Assembly: GCA_016165875.1 (NCBI GenBank)
Contig: JABBOT010000015.1
Span: 2,280,014 to 2,344,013 of the forward strand
Reading direction: 5' to 3'
DNA length: 64,000 nucleotides
Origin: Acanthopleura granulata
Taxonomy: Eukaryota > Mollusca > Polyplacophora > Chitonida > Chitonidae
Numbering within the stretch: position 1 is the stretch's first letter; every line of letters begins with the position of its first letter. Of this stretch, positions 12,601 to 21,500 are shown one piece after another. The notes beneath the pieces were generated by a model. It was not told where the DNA came from. It ran no database searches and worked only from the letters and a program-made list of their open reading frames with translations. A program made the position numbers and the translations under genes.

Positions 12601-15600
12601 ACTGTCATAAAGTACTACTTTTCGTGTTAAAGTTTTCCATTTCTCCAGTGGCTAATCATCATGACTACCTTCCACACAAACCTCAAACTCCTACCTAAAA
12701 TCATACATAAACCCTCACAGATAGGAAAAATGAACTACTTGGCCATAAACGAAATTTTAGGTCATTTACTTATTAAGTGCTTCAAATTATTATTTTCTTG
12801 CATTGTTTTTTCTTACAAAGAAACAGCACAAGAAGAATTACATGTTCCAAGGTGGGATTTGAGATTAAATTTTCCAAAATAGGTTTTTCACATTATTCTG
12901 AGCACCTGTAAAGCTATTTCCGTAGACAAATACAGAGAACTCTAATGAAGAAAGTGATGTGACATCACATTAGTTCTATAGTTACATTATTACAGATCAG
13001 CCACCAAGTGGATGTGTCAAGTGATTCTTGGGTCCAAGACTTTTTCCACGCCCATCAGCCAAATCCCCTGGTATTTAAGGCCTAGCAAAGTTAATTTCAA
13101 ACTTTCAATCCCAGGCCTTTTAAAAGTTTGAAGGCCCTAAACATGATTTATTCACGGCTCAAATGCTTCCTCTCTTCCAAAGGCCTGAGGCCAAAAGACC
13201 ACTGGCTGAGCCAGCAGAGATAAACCTACAGTGGTCTGCCTGGCCACTTAATTCAGTTACCAACATATAAATAAAACACTCATGTATATCTACATGTACA
13301 TGAAGCATCTACATTATACCACATCATCTGATGATATACTGGACATCTACATTATACCACATCATCTCATGATATACAGGACATCTACATTATACCACAT
13401 CATCTCATGATACACTGGACATCTACATTATACCACATCATCTGATGATATACTGGACATCTACATTATACCACATCATCTGATGATATACTGGACATCT
13501 ACATTATACCACATCATCTAATGATACACTGGACATCTACATTATACCACATCATCTAATGATACACTGGACATCTACATTATACCACATCATCTAATGA
13601 TACACTGGACATCTACATTATACCACATCATCTGATGATATACTGGACATCTACATTATACCACATCATCTGATGATATACTGGACATCTACATTATACC
13701 ACATCATCTAATGATACACTGGACATCTACATTATACCACATCATCTCATGATACACTGGACATCTACATTATACCACATCATCTGATGATATACTGGAC
13801 ATCTACATTATACCACATCATCTGATGATATACTGGACATCTACATTATACCACATCATCTAATGATACACTGGACATCTACATTATACCACATCATCTA
13901 ATGATACACTGGACATCTACATTATACCACATCAATGATACACTGGACATCTACATTATACCACATCATCTGATGATATACTGGACATCTACATTATACC
14001 ACATCATCTAATGATACACTGGACATCTACATTGTACCACATCATCTGATGATATACTGGACATCTACATTATACCACATCATTTGACGATATACTGGAC
14101 ATCTTCATTATACCACATCATCTGATGATATACTGGACATCTACATTCAATTCAGTTCCCTATGACTGTACCTGTACCTATGTTTATAAACTAACATCTA
14201 AACAAGACACTCCAATGGCTTCTACCAGATCACCGTCTGATGATATACATTTACAGGTCACTGTAGATGAAAATAAACCCTAGAACAGTCTGATCATGTT
14301 GTCCTTGTTTTCAGACGTAACTAAATGACTACCTATTTTTCATCTTAATCGCTTGCACTCGACTACTTTTATTTCACCTAAAATTTGCCGCACAAAAACT
14401 TCAAGACCATAAAAAGGCTTTAAAATCAAACATTTGATACCAGAAATCAGTTTTTCTGCGAAGAAATTAATAAAAATTCACAAAAACCCCTCATAAGCGG
14501 CCTTAAAATAAGGCTGATGAATCAATGAACTCAAATCAACTACGATATGAAGGCAAAAGGTGTCACATGAAACAAGATACATGTAACACTTAGGTAAGAT
14601 ACACTGAAAGCCTAACTGCCTAACCCATTCGGCCTACTCCAGGCCCACAGTTTGTCCTATCCTATGTTATAAAAGTACATAACCTTGATATGTTACAGGC
14701 TTCCTGCAGGCTCCAGTTGCACCTGACCACAAACCCCCAAACAACAAACTTTACAGGCTGATTTGTCTCCTAACAACAGCCTGGTCATGACTATCAAACT
14801 GACCACAACAACACTGGACCCAAACCTGAGGTGAATACCAGCATACCCTTATACAGCATAGAAGAGAGAAGAACACAAAAAATCTTACCATATAGGAATC
14901 AAATGCATGATTGAACATCTCTAAGACTTTGGCTCTGAAGAAGAAAAGAAAAGAAAAAAAAGGTTCCAATTATAATCTAACTATTATTATTACTCATCAG
15001 ATGGATAAAATTCCTGTAAGTATCATTTAAGAGATCTCTGGTGAAAAATTCTTGAGTACATGTATTGTAGGTAAATGTAAGGCATTAAACAAGAGTGAAA
15101 TAAACACATGCACATATACATTAGATATAGATAAATTAAATTAAAGACTCTTAGTATGTGTCCAGTACTGCTGAAAAATTTCATTTTAAGGAGGAATCAT
15201 ACAAGTTGTGCAAACTTCTGCCATCAGACAGGCCTGTCTCGCAGATTTTGCGGTCATTCTGAAACCAGGGCACATAGGACCTTGAACTTTGGGGTACATA
15301 TACACCAGGCTCTGGAGAATATTTTGCAGTACTAATCAACAGTATGGGCAATACACAAACACATTTATCAGATGTTCAACTAACCTTTTGGTGCTACACA
15401 GTTCTTTCGGAGGCCTCAGCTCCAGCAACAATATAAATGTACCAGAAACATTCCTCGGTACCCTGTCTATACAGTGATACCAACATATTCATACAGCAGT
15501 ATCTCTAACTCCATGAAACAGTAAAATCCAAACATTTGCACTAAACACCATTTCCAAGTACGCGCCATTTTGGTCACATGGTGCCCCATGTTTACAATCT

Positions 15601-17241
15601 TTATCGAAGTCTATCTTGTGTAGTGAACGTATTCTATCGCTACTGATTACTGGTTAACTTATTGGTTAAACCAATGTTTTTCTGCACAATAATGAAAAAT
15701 ACTGGTTTGTACACGAGCCATTTTGGGTACAGGAGCGCGAATTAAAAACAGGCTACTTTCCACCGTGTTGTTGTTATTGTTGTTTTGATGACTGTGGAAT
15801 AATCTAGCTGCCAGTGACAATAGTTGTTAAAGTTTTTGTTACTTCGAGAGGTTAGACCCATTGCTGAGCGTAAATATTAGAAGCATTGCATACAAGAAGT
15901 TTTGTGGAATGTTTCCAGTACATTCTTACTGCTGCTGGAGGTGAGGATATGAATGGAGCTGTGTGGCCACAAAAAGTATGTTGGGAATTTTATAACTCTA
16001 ATGTCTTTTGAACTATACTGTTCATTTTTGTTGCAAAACTTTCCCCATAAATTAATCTTGACAACCACCAAGTTTCAAGGGCCTAGGTGACCAGTTTAAG
16101 AAATGACAGCTAAATCTGTGAGAACACTTTCATTCTGGATAATGACGTGAAGGGTTGTATGACTGGGTTTTAAAACTATTTCAAACATATATTAACATAT
16201 TAAATTTAATTCCTTCCCACAGGTTACAATGTAACTTTACTGACAATCGTCATCACTGGAAGAATGAATTTCACATTTGTGAACATTTAGATATGATTTA
16301 GTTTTCTTCTTGATTTATTTATCTTGTATTATGCTGGGGATGCAAGTAAGACTAACTGACTGAGCACGTGTTGTGGTTATGAGATCAATCACCATGCACA
16401 AGTTGAGGAGTTCTCAGAACAATACTGAACAGTTCTGTTCAAATCAAGACTGACAGGCTTCTATTGTTCAATATTCTGTTATATTCGATTAGGGTTTAAC
16501 CACTAATCACTGCATGTTTCATTGAAAGTCAGTCGGCCGAAGCAGTGTACAGACTGTATAAGTAGAAGGATTTGATTTGATTTGACCGTGGCTGAAGAAA
16601 AGAGGCTACTGATGAATTTTTCACTTAATTGATGTCATTCAGTTTTATGGGTGGAGGAAACCTGAGTGCCAGGGGTAAACCACTGAACTTTGGCTAGTTA
16701 CTCATGAACTATCCTTCACAAAGGGACACATAGCATGATGTTGGCAGACAAGTAGTCTTCAAGGAACACTGCAAACTGCTCCCCTTATTGTCACCTGGTA
16801 AGACCACAACAGCAGTGACATGGAAAATCAGAACACCAATATCGGTACATTTACATACTCAAATGTGACGTGTGTTTCAAAAAATGCTCTAATTATACCG
16901 CCATTTGTGTATGTTTTTATTTCAAATCACCACATTATATCAATATCACCATCAGCTGACAAACCATTCAAATTATTCATGATATAAATTCGCACTGGCC
17001 TTGTTGAATAACTTTAACAATTATTAGAAATTCTCTATGCAGAAAGTTAAATATTGCTTCGGTTGACAAAATCTTGTTCCACTTCACCTGGTTGGGCACA
17101 CCCTACCGTATAACATGTGCAACAAATTACTTACTTCAGCTCTTTTCTTTCTGAGGTCGACATTGCTGTCGCTCCGTCCTCTATGGCCAGGAGGACAAAC
17201 ATAAGTATAAAAACAACCATCACCTCCCGCTGTGAACCCAT
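517..17241 (-). CDS. EDEM3: EDEM3-like ER degradation-enhancing alpha-mannosidase (GH47), 5' thirteen exons, partial
   Basis: Glycoside hydrolase family 47 protein of the EDEM group. Family members trim mannose from misfolded glycoproteins in the ER lumen and send them to ERAD. Coding exons, 5' to 3' on the minus strand: 17241-17135, 14934-14889, 10978-10878, 10537-10498, 7449-7337, 6908-6755, 5894-5760, 4986-4881, 4099-4002, 2960-2835, 1817-1734, 1384-1301, 641-517. All introns are GT/AG and phases join without a break, giving 439 complete codons. A hydrophobic signal peptide lies at residues 8-27. By analogy with ER mannosidase I, catalytic acids are Glu129 (VSVFETNIR), Asp276 (GIDSYYEY) and Glu391 (RPEFVES). 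The TCTACAGT stretch and exon 11 favour EDEM3 over EDEM1/2. The next expected block (MDSFFLAE) is absent, so the rest of GH47 and any PA domain lie left of the window. An in-frame TGA two codons upstream supports the start. Confidence 0.93.
849..957 (-). mobile_element. SINE fragment (tRNA-headed family A)
   Basis: Reverse-orientation internal part of the family A SINE: ccatgaccatccacag, ggcagaccttcccc, gagctgggcatgaactcaca. Lies in an EDEM3-like intron; tail and head ends are lost. Confidence 0.7.
1301..1384 (-). CDS. EDEM3: EDEM3-like exon 12 (catalytic Glu391)
   Basis: Residues 371-398, [19 protein letters not shown] then VESTYFLYK, holding the third catalytic carboxylate of GH47. Acceptor atttgccag, donor GTACGA. 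Confidence 0.94.
1734..1817 (-). CDS. EDEM3: EDEM3-like exon 11
   Basis: Residues 343-370, [19 protein letters not shown] then MQRHNFLPE, near-identical to the EDEM3 family. Acceptor cattatcag, donor GTATCA. Too short for ORF calling; found by motif and phase. Confidence 0.93.
1933..2304. mobile_element. Terminal-inverted-repeat element, family T copy 1
   Basis: Left end gggaagtttcgagattgaac and right end gttcgaacttgaaactcccc are inverted copies of one another. The interior matches the copy at 7660-8023 (toggling orientation), including a tgacctgtcaaaaatgtttg segment. No transposase frame, so it is a non-autonomous, MITE-like element in an EDEM3-like intron. Confidence 0.7.
2835..2960 (-). 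CDS. EDEM3: EDEM3-like exon 10
   Basis: Residues 301-342, starting [15 protein letters not shown] and ending [10 protein letters not shown]. Acceptor tgtgttttcag at the exon edge, donor GTAAGT. The frame stays open upstream of the acceptor for 17 codons into the adjoining 33-bp minisatellite, so an upstream acceptor could be used in frame. Confidence 0.93.
2961..3245. repeat. 33-bp minisatellite abutting EDEM3-like exon 10
   Basis: About eight units of 33 bp (plus strand gacaccactttgtaatgctg then caacagcaacact). On the minus strand each unit reads ...gttgcag then CATTACAAAGTGG, a copy of the exon 10 splice acceptor and exon start (ttttcag, CATTATGATG). The array begins directly at that acceptor. 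The far edge (3221-3240) carries CATTCCAATGCAGTG after a TTTCAG, closer still to the real exon start. The unit length is a multiple of three and in frame with the exon. Confidence 0.85.
3593..3670 (+). mobile_element. SINE family A, head-only fragment
   Basis: Starts gcctccatggatcagtcaga (tRNA box A region) and continues through tgacccagaagcctcccacc, then is truncated before box B. Confidence 0.7.
4002..4099 (-). CDS. EDEM3: EDEM3-like exon 9 (catalytic Asp276)
   Basis: Residues 268-300, [18 protein letters not shown] and [14 protein letters not shown]. Carries the conserved GH47 aspartate. Acceptor gttttgcag, donor GTAAGT. Confidence 0.94.
4500..4850. mobile_element. Terminal-inverted-repeat element, family T copy 3 (old)
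   Basis: Diverged copy: left ggaagttctatgttcaaact and right acagttcgaggtctaaattc remain loosely inverted. Shared interior words with the other two copies include catttactagaacatggccg and gacaagtcacgtgag. Inside an EDEM3-like intron. Confidence 0.5.
4881..4986 (-). CDS. EDEM3: EDEM3-like exon 8
   Basis: Residues 233-268, starting [11 protein letters not shown] and ending [11 protein letters not shown]. Acceptor cacttcag, donor GTACGG. The correct frame is hidden behind a longer shadow frame. Confidence 0.92.
5403..5535. repeat. Three-copy tandem repeat, about 42 bp
   Basis: Unit ttgcttttgtatgttctcat followed by tgtctcaataaccacatttt, repeated three times with a few substitutions. Intronic. 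Confidence 0.85.
5760..5894 (-). CDS. EDEM3: EDEM3-like exon 7
   Basis: Residues 188-232, starting VNLKYG and containing [18 protein letters not shown], the most EDEM3-specific block in the window. Acceptor tatcatacag, donor GTACGT. Confidence 0.94.
6755..6908 (-). CDS. EDEM3: EDEM3-like exon 6
   Basis: Residues 136-187, starting GGLLGAH and ending [15 protein letters not shown], both GH47 landmarks. Acceptor ccttgtcag, donor GTGAGT. Confidence 0.93.
7337..7449 (-). CDS. EDEM3: EDEM3-like exon 5 (catalytic Glu129)
   Basis: Residues 99-136, ending in [13 protein letters not shown], which holds the conserved GH47 acid glutamate. Acceptor acctttcag, donor GTAAGT. Confidence 0.93.
7660..8023. 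mobile_element. Terminal-inverted-repeat element, family T copy 2 (best preserved)
   Basis: A 364-bp element with 30-bp perfect terminal inverted repeats: 7660-7689 begins aataggggagtttcaagttc and 7994-8023 is its exact reverse complement. No coding frame. Same family as 1933-2304 and 4500-4850. Target-site duplication is not obvious by eye. Confidence 0.85.
8622..8887 (+). mobile_element. SINE family A, full length with target-site duplication
   Basis: Starts ggcctccgtggatcagtcg (box A), box B gagttcaagacc, body ggtctgccggcaacctgtgg and cctcccaccataatgctggc, tail of AAAT repeats. A 13-bp perfect direct repeat, tctgatccacctc, flanks it at 8609-8621 and 8888-8900. Intronic to the EDEM3-like gene. 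A pol III-type, tRNA-derived retroposon; its short open frames are not genes. Confidence 0.92.
9494..9743 (-). mobile_element. SINE family A, near full length
   Basis: Reverse orientation: tail side ttattcaatcggtgttttac, body gaagaatatttcactgaaat, box B as ggcttgaactca, then head remnants to 9743. Diverged. Confidence 0.85.
9905..10157 (-). mobile_element. SINE family A, near full length
   Basis: Reverse orientation: catttgattggtgttttatg, ggccagcattatggtggcag, box B gggcttgaactcac, head ending ggccacggaggcccccc. Only about 160 bp separate it from the previous copy. Confidence 0.88.
10498..10537 (-). CDS. EDEM3: EDEM3-like exon 4
   Basis: Micro-exon of 40 nt encoding [13 protein letters not shown], the GH47 LIDxLDTL signature. 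Acceptor ctctgttttag, donor GTAAGT. Too short to appear as an ORF; found by motif and phase. Confidence 0.9.
10878..10978 (-). CDS. EDEM3: EDEM3-like exon 3
   Basis: Residues 52-85, including [15 protein letters not shown] and [12 protein letters not shown], which match the EDEM3-type insertion before the first barrel helix. Acceptor gtgtttcag, donor GTGAGT. Confidence 0.92.
12240..12505. repeat. Imperfect tandem duplication, about 130 bp
   Basis: Two related segments, each with aattatgtaccttgatgtag-like sequence, a tctacacttga stretch, an aaaactgtaggaagagtagc-like stretch and an acagacagatgg end. This resembles dispersed repeats of marine invertebrates. Intronic; no coding content. Confidence 0.6.
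13303..14147. repeat. 38-bp minisatellite, about 22 copies
   Basis: Unit acatctacattataccacat plus catctgatgatatactgg. Units fall into ctgatgatatac, ctaatgatacac and ctcatgatacac variants; one copy near 13931 lacks several bases. There are no unique spacers, so this is not CRISPR. Lies in the EDEM3-like intron between exons 2 and 3. Confidence 0.95.
14889..14934 (-). CDS. EDEM3: EDEM3-like exon 2
   Basis: Short 46-nt exon, residues 36-51, encoding [14 protein letters not shown], the start of the GH47 fold. Acceptor is ttcttcttcag and donor GTAAGA. Phase is consistent with exons 1 and 3. Confidence 0.9.
14935..17134. other. EDEM3-like first coding intron
   Basis: About 2.2 kb without recognised genes. 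A diverged repeat fragment at about 16600-16725 (cattcagttttatgggtgga) is shared with 62700-62850. Confidence 0.6.
17135..17241 (-). CDS. EDEM3: EDEM3-like exon 1 (signal peptide)
   Basis: Residues 1-36. The ATG is at 17241-17239 with an in-frame TGA two codons upstream. It encodes MGSQREV followed by a hydrophobic run, then the EDEM-type MSTSERKEL. Donor GTAAGT occupies 17134-17129. Ends in phase 2. Confidence 0.88.
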
Positions 17242-18403
17242 GTTCCCTCAGGTCTTTCAAAAATATCGAAGAGAATCCACAGCTAGTTATCATGTCCTTG
17301 GTCTTCTAGTGCTATGGTTCTGTCAATTTTAACTTTCCTCTGCCATGTTGTCAGTTTTACGTCTCGCGAGAAGTGGCGTCAGCGCGTGATTCGACGAAAA
17401 TAAAAGGGCAAACCTCCGCTGTAAAACACATCTGGCGCTTAGCATCCTGCTTGTGAGTAGGTCCTTGATACAGTTTCAAAGATGTACTTTGGGTCGCACT
17501 AAAAGGCCTTAAAATGATGCCTGTGCTGATAACAAATTAGTTAAACTTCACAAAAAAACTCTCGGCTACTCTATTAGGTACAAGAATCAAGCATATCGAC
17601 CAGAATGTGTCATCTGAAAAAAGCCGAATTTTAATTTCTAAGGTGAAATTAAACAGGACCGGGACAACGGGAAGTTATGTTTATTCTTATGGAAAGCAAT
17701 TTGCATTTTAATATTGCAATTGATTTATGTAAATCATTTTATCATTTCCTGACTTACAGTGCACGGGTACGTAGTTATACCGTATGTGCTGTATAGTACA
17801 GGATGCATCATATGGCTAGGTGAATATTTTTGTCTTGTGTTTTATTTTTTTATTTATTTTTTGGGGATGTTTGTTTCTCAACAGGCTATTTTAATAATAT
17901 ATTCGTACAGATCTTTGTCTATGCTTAAATCTAAGAGTATTAGAATTAACAGCTGTATGAAGAGCTAAATGAATTAAAGGCACGCACATATCAATTCCTG
18001 GGACGAGCACGTATTGTCGGGAACTATCCAAACGATCAGGGGAGTTTGACCAAAAACAACGTTACGCTGCTATTAATCTTACCTTGGTGATACATGTAAA
18101 GATTTTACCTTCTCTCTTCGATTTTTCATGACCATTCATAGTTTGGGAAGGAAAAAATAAACGTTAGTTTTACACACATGTGCGCTCATTTATACAATTA
18201 AATGTGATATAAGAAATGATGCACTGAAAAACCCCTGGCCCTCGTTTTTAAAAGCACAGATTGAAGACGAGATGAGCAACATGGGGTCCCACATTGGGTA
18301 TAATTATGACGCAAGGTTGCTACTCTTCACCGAGGCTTTCGGTGCTGGTGACCTTGTGCGATTGACGAAAGCACGTTGAGGTTGATGACATTATGTTAAC
18401 ATC
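17242..18403. promoter_or_regulatory. Divergent intergenic region between EDEM3-like and C6orf136-like genes
   Basis: The two genes start facing away from each other 1.16 kb apart, so this segment must hold both promoters or 5' UTR exons. I see no clear TATA box or defined site; the assignment rests on gene geometry. Confidence 0.5.
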
Positions 18404-18550
18404 ATGGCTCTTCACATTCGATCGTTGAAGCTCAAGCCCTGTACGTTGCCACACGTGCTCAGTCGGTGTTTCGGAACCCAAGTTCAGAGCTCGAACACTG
18501 GAGAAAAACGACCGATCAACGATGTCGACTGGGAATCTTTCGCTGACGAG
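18404..18550 (+). CDS. C6orf136: C6orf136-like exon 1
   Basis: Residues 1-49, presequence-like N-terminus ending DWESFADE. Donor GTGAGC. In-frame TGA at 18386-18388. Confidence 0.82.
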
Positions 18551-21500
18551 GTGAGCAATGTAACAACAACAACACGTGAAAATTTTCATTGCTAGGATCG
18601 TTTGGTAAAGGTTTCAGTGGGTACAGTCGATGTCAACGCATGAATCTTAGATTTATCAATATATTCTTTCCAATATTCTTGCTCCTTGGTACTGTTGTTC
18701 TGACAATTGTAAGGTGTGAAAAGATGACAGGTAGCCCCAGGTTTCTACATGTATTTCAACAGGTTGGGAAAAGTAGCTCGATCGAGGTATTTTACCTGTA
18801 TCAGGGTATTATATCTCGATTGAGATATCCCCATATAGCTCGTTCAAGGTATTACATCAGTACAAAAGGCAAACTCGCCCCACATTTCCCCACTGGCTCA
18901 ACCTTGCCAGTAAAAGTGAGTCAACAATAGCGTAATGAATTAGACGTTGTATGCGACCAATGAAACGTCTAAGAGAAGTCCATTTGAAAAACGAGGGGTA
19001 TAATCCTATCTCTATTCAGACGCTACCTACCCTTTAAATTCTGCATGTTCCTCAATCAGCATTGATCATCAAGGGGATCGCATGTTGCAGCGGTTTTAAA
19101 ACACAGAGTAGTTTCACCGAAATACTCAGTGTCAATCCGTTTATCGAAATAGACTGTGTGTTATTGTCAAATATTGGCTTCGTTTCATGATGTTTTCTTC
19201 ATTGTTTTGTTAGGATATATATGCAATGATCATTCATTGAATAAAAGTTTTAATTATGTCTCTAATAGTGCTTTTATTTATTTTCCTTTCAATTTTATGT
19301 TCCGAAAGGTCAGTGAATGTGCTTACGCTGTTTTGAAGGGGATAGTGGTAACCGTCACATACCAGTCGGTACCCTGACTGCCTGGGGTAGCGTGTGTAGC
19401 AAAAAGATCTACATTGTGTAAGATAGCCTACTTGGATGTATTTAACAGCTTCTAATTGTATTTAGGCCTACCTTGCGGCAGTGGAGTGCTTGGATAGTCA
19501 TTAAAATGGGTAGTCATTAAATTCTACATGTAGAATAAAGAATGATGTGGAAGTTCATCATCAGATGACAGGTATGCCATTTGACCTGACCCCGTGGGAT
19601 ACTGCCCAAGAATTACGGCCTGGACTAGAATACAAACCAAAATAGAGGGGATGTGAGTCCATTTAGATGCACTCCGGATGTTATTGTAAAATAAAAATTG
19701 TTAGGGAAATTATGATCTTTCCTGTTTCAGCTGTCTTCAGCTTGCGAAGAAACCAGGAAACGTGTCAGCCTCTTGCCGAACCTCCCGGCTTCATCCAGAC
19801 TTGCAGTCCTGCTCAGTGAGAGCCAGAAACTGGTAGAAGCTGTCAACAAACATGTAGCGATTGTCTCCCTTTACCAAACTGCTACTCCAAGGGAAAAAGT
19901 GAACCTAGCCAACCAGAACGGCCTGTCATGGAGCAAGGTCAAGGGTCAGGCTGTGTCAGTCAAGTCTGAGGAAGCTTTAAAGAAGTCTTTGGAAGCTGAT
20001 CAAAAGCTGACCGAAAGTTTGCATGGTTTTGGTCTTTTTGTGCAGCCGTATAGTTACACCACAGACGATATTATTATCAGAGGGAATCACATGCTTGAGA
20101 ATGTTGGTTTGTGCAAGGTCGGTTTTGATATGAACGGATCCCCGAACGAAAAGTCGTGTCATGAAGCTCTGATAGACGAACTGATATCACAACAACCATT
20201 TCTGTCGCCAAATGATTTGACTCTTGCGAAGCATAACCACGAAGAGTCCCAGCATGCATTGCTGTACTGTGGACTTCCGGAGAGGTCAGAGGAACCCGAG
20301 CCCCAGGGTGTACCACCGTCTCCGAGAAAAGGAGGCCCCAGCAATGAGCAGCTGGCACAGTTTCAGGATCATATTGCACGAGTGGTAGGTGTCAGTGTGT
20401 GGAGGTTCAACCCTTGGCTGGAAATTTGTAGATTCCTACACTCTCTCTGCATGTGGGGCTTTATTGCTTGTTTGTCCTTTTGTAGACCAGTATGTTAGGC
20501 ATATCTCCTGGCTTCCTCTCTGGTCGTTTGTGGGAAAGTCTGCCAGCAACCTGCGGATGTGCGTGGGTTTACACCAGACTCTGCCATACTGATAGGCATA
20601 TATGTACATGACATGTGGGACACTTTGTCTGTACATAACTCACCAAAGTTCACTAGTTGCTTTCACCTCTCAGACTGACTGCAGTGGTTGAGGGAGAAAT
20701 TCTTTAGTATTTTCGTTAGGCAGCAGTCAAATAAATAAATAAAGGAATACTTTTGTGGGGAATGAAGTACATGCCCCATGAAATCAGGTGTCCTGCGAGG
20801 TCACATGTTTCATGAGGCCTCGTGTCCCATGAGGTCATGTGCCACATGAGGTCACCTGTCGTTCATTTCACATATCCCATGATGTCACCTGCCCCATGAG
20901 GTCACACGCCCCATGAGATCATATGTATAATGGGGACACCATGAGGTCAGAGGTCACATGACCGTAAGGCCACGCATTCATGAGGTGACATATCCGGTGA
21001 TGTTTTTGGGTACCATGAGATCAGGTGTATCACAAGATCACGCGTCCCAATTGGTCACATGTACGGTGGGGTCACGTGTACTATGAGGTCACATGTACAT
21101 TGGGGTCCCATGAGGTCACATATCCCATGCAGTTTGTGTACGATGAGGTCATGAACTCAAACCTGATCTCACTGGGTAGATTCTCACTTAAAACAAATCC
21201 ATGGCCTACGAGTGGCAACAAATCCATTGCCTACAAGTAGGAACAAATCCATTGCTTACGAGTGTCAACAAATCCATTGCCTACAAGTAGCAACAAATCC
21301 ATTGCTTACGAGTGTCAACAAATCCATTGCCTACAGGTAGCAAGAAATCCATTGCTTACGAGTAGCAACACGCTTCATAATTTTAATAATAGGAGACTGG
21401 AAAGACTCCAAAGATAGGGAAACAAACGAAACAGTGTGACCATGTTTGGTCACAACCACACTTTGTCATGCAGTTCAAAAGAAACCTGGGTTGCTGTGAG

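Noticed and set aside
13303..14147. CRISPR-like regular array
   Set aside because: The units are contiguous and near-identical with no unique spacers, inside an intron of an animal gene; a minisatellite.
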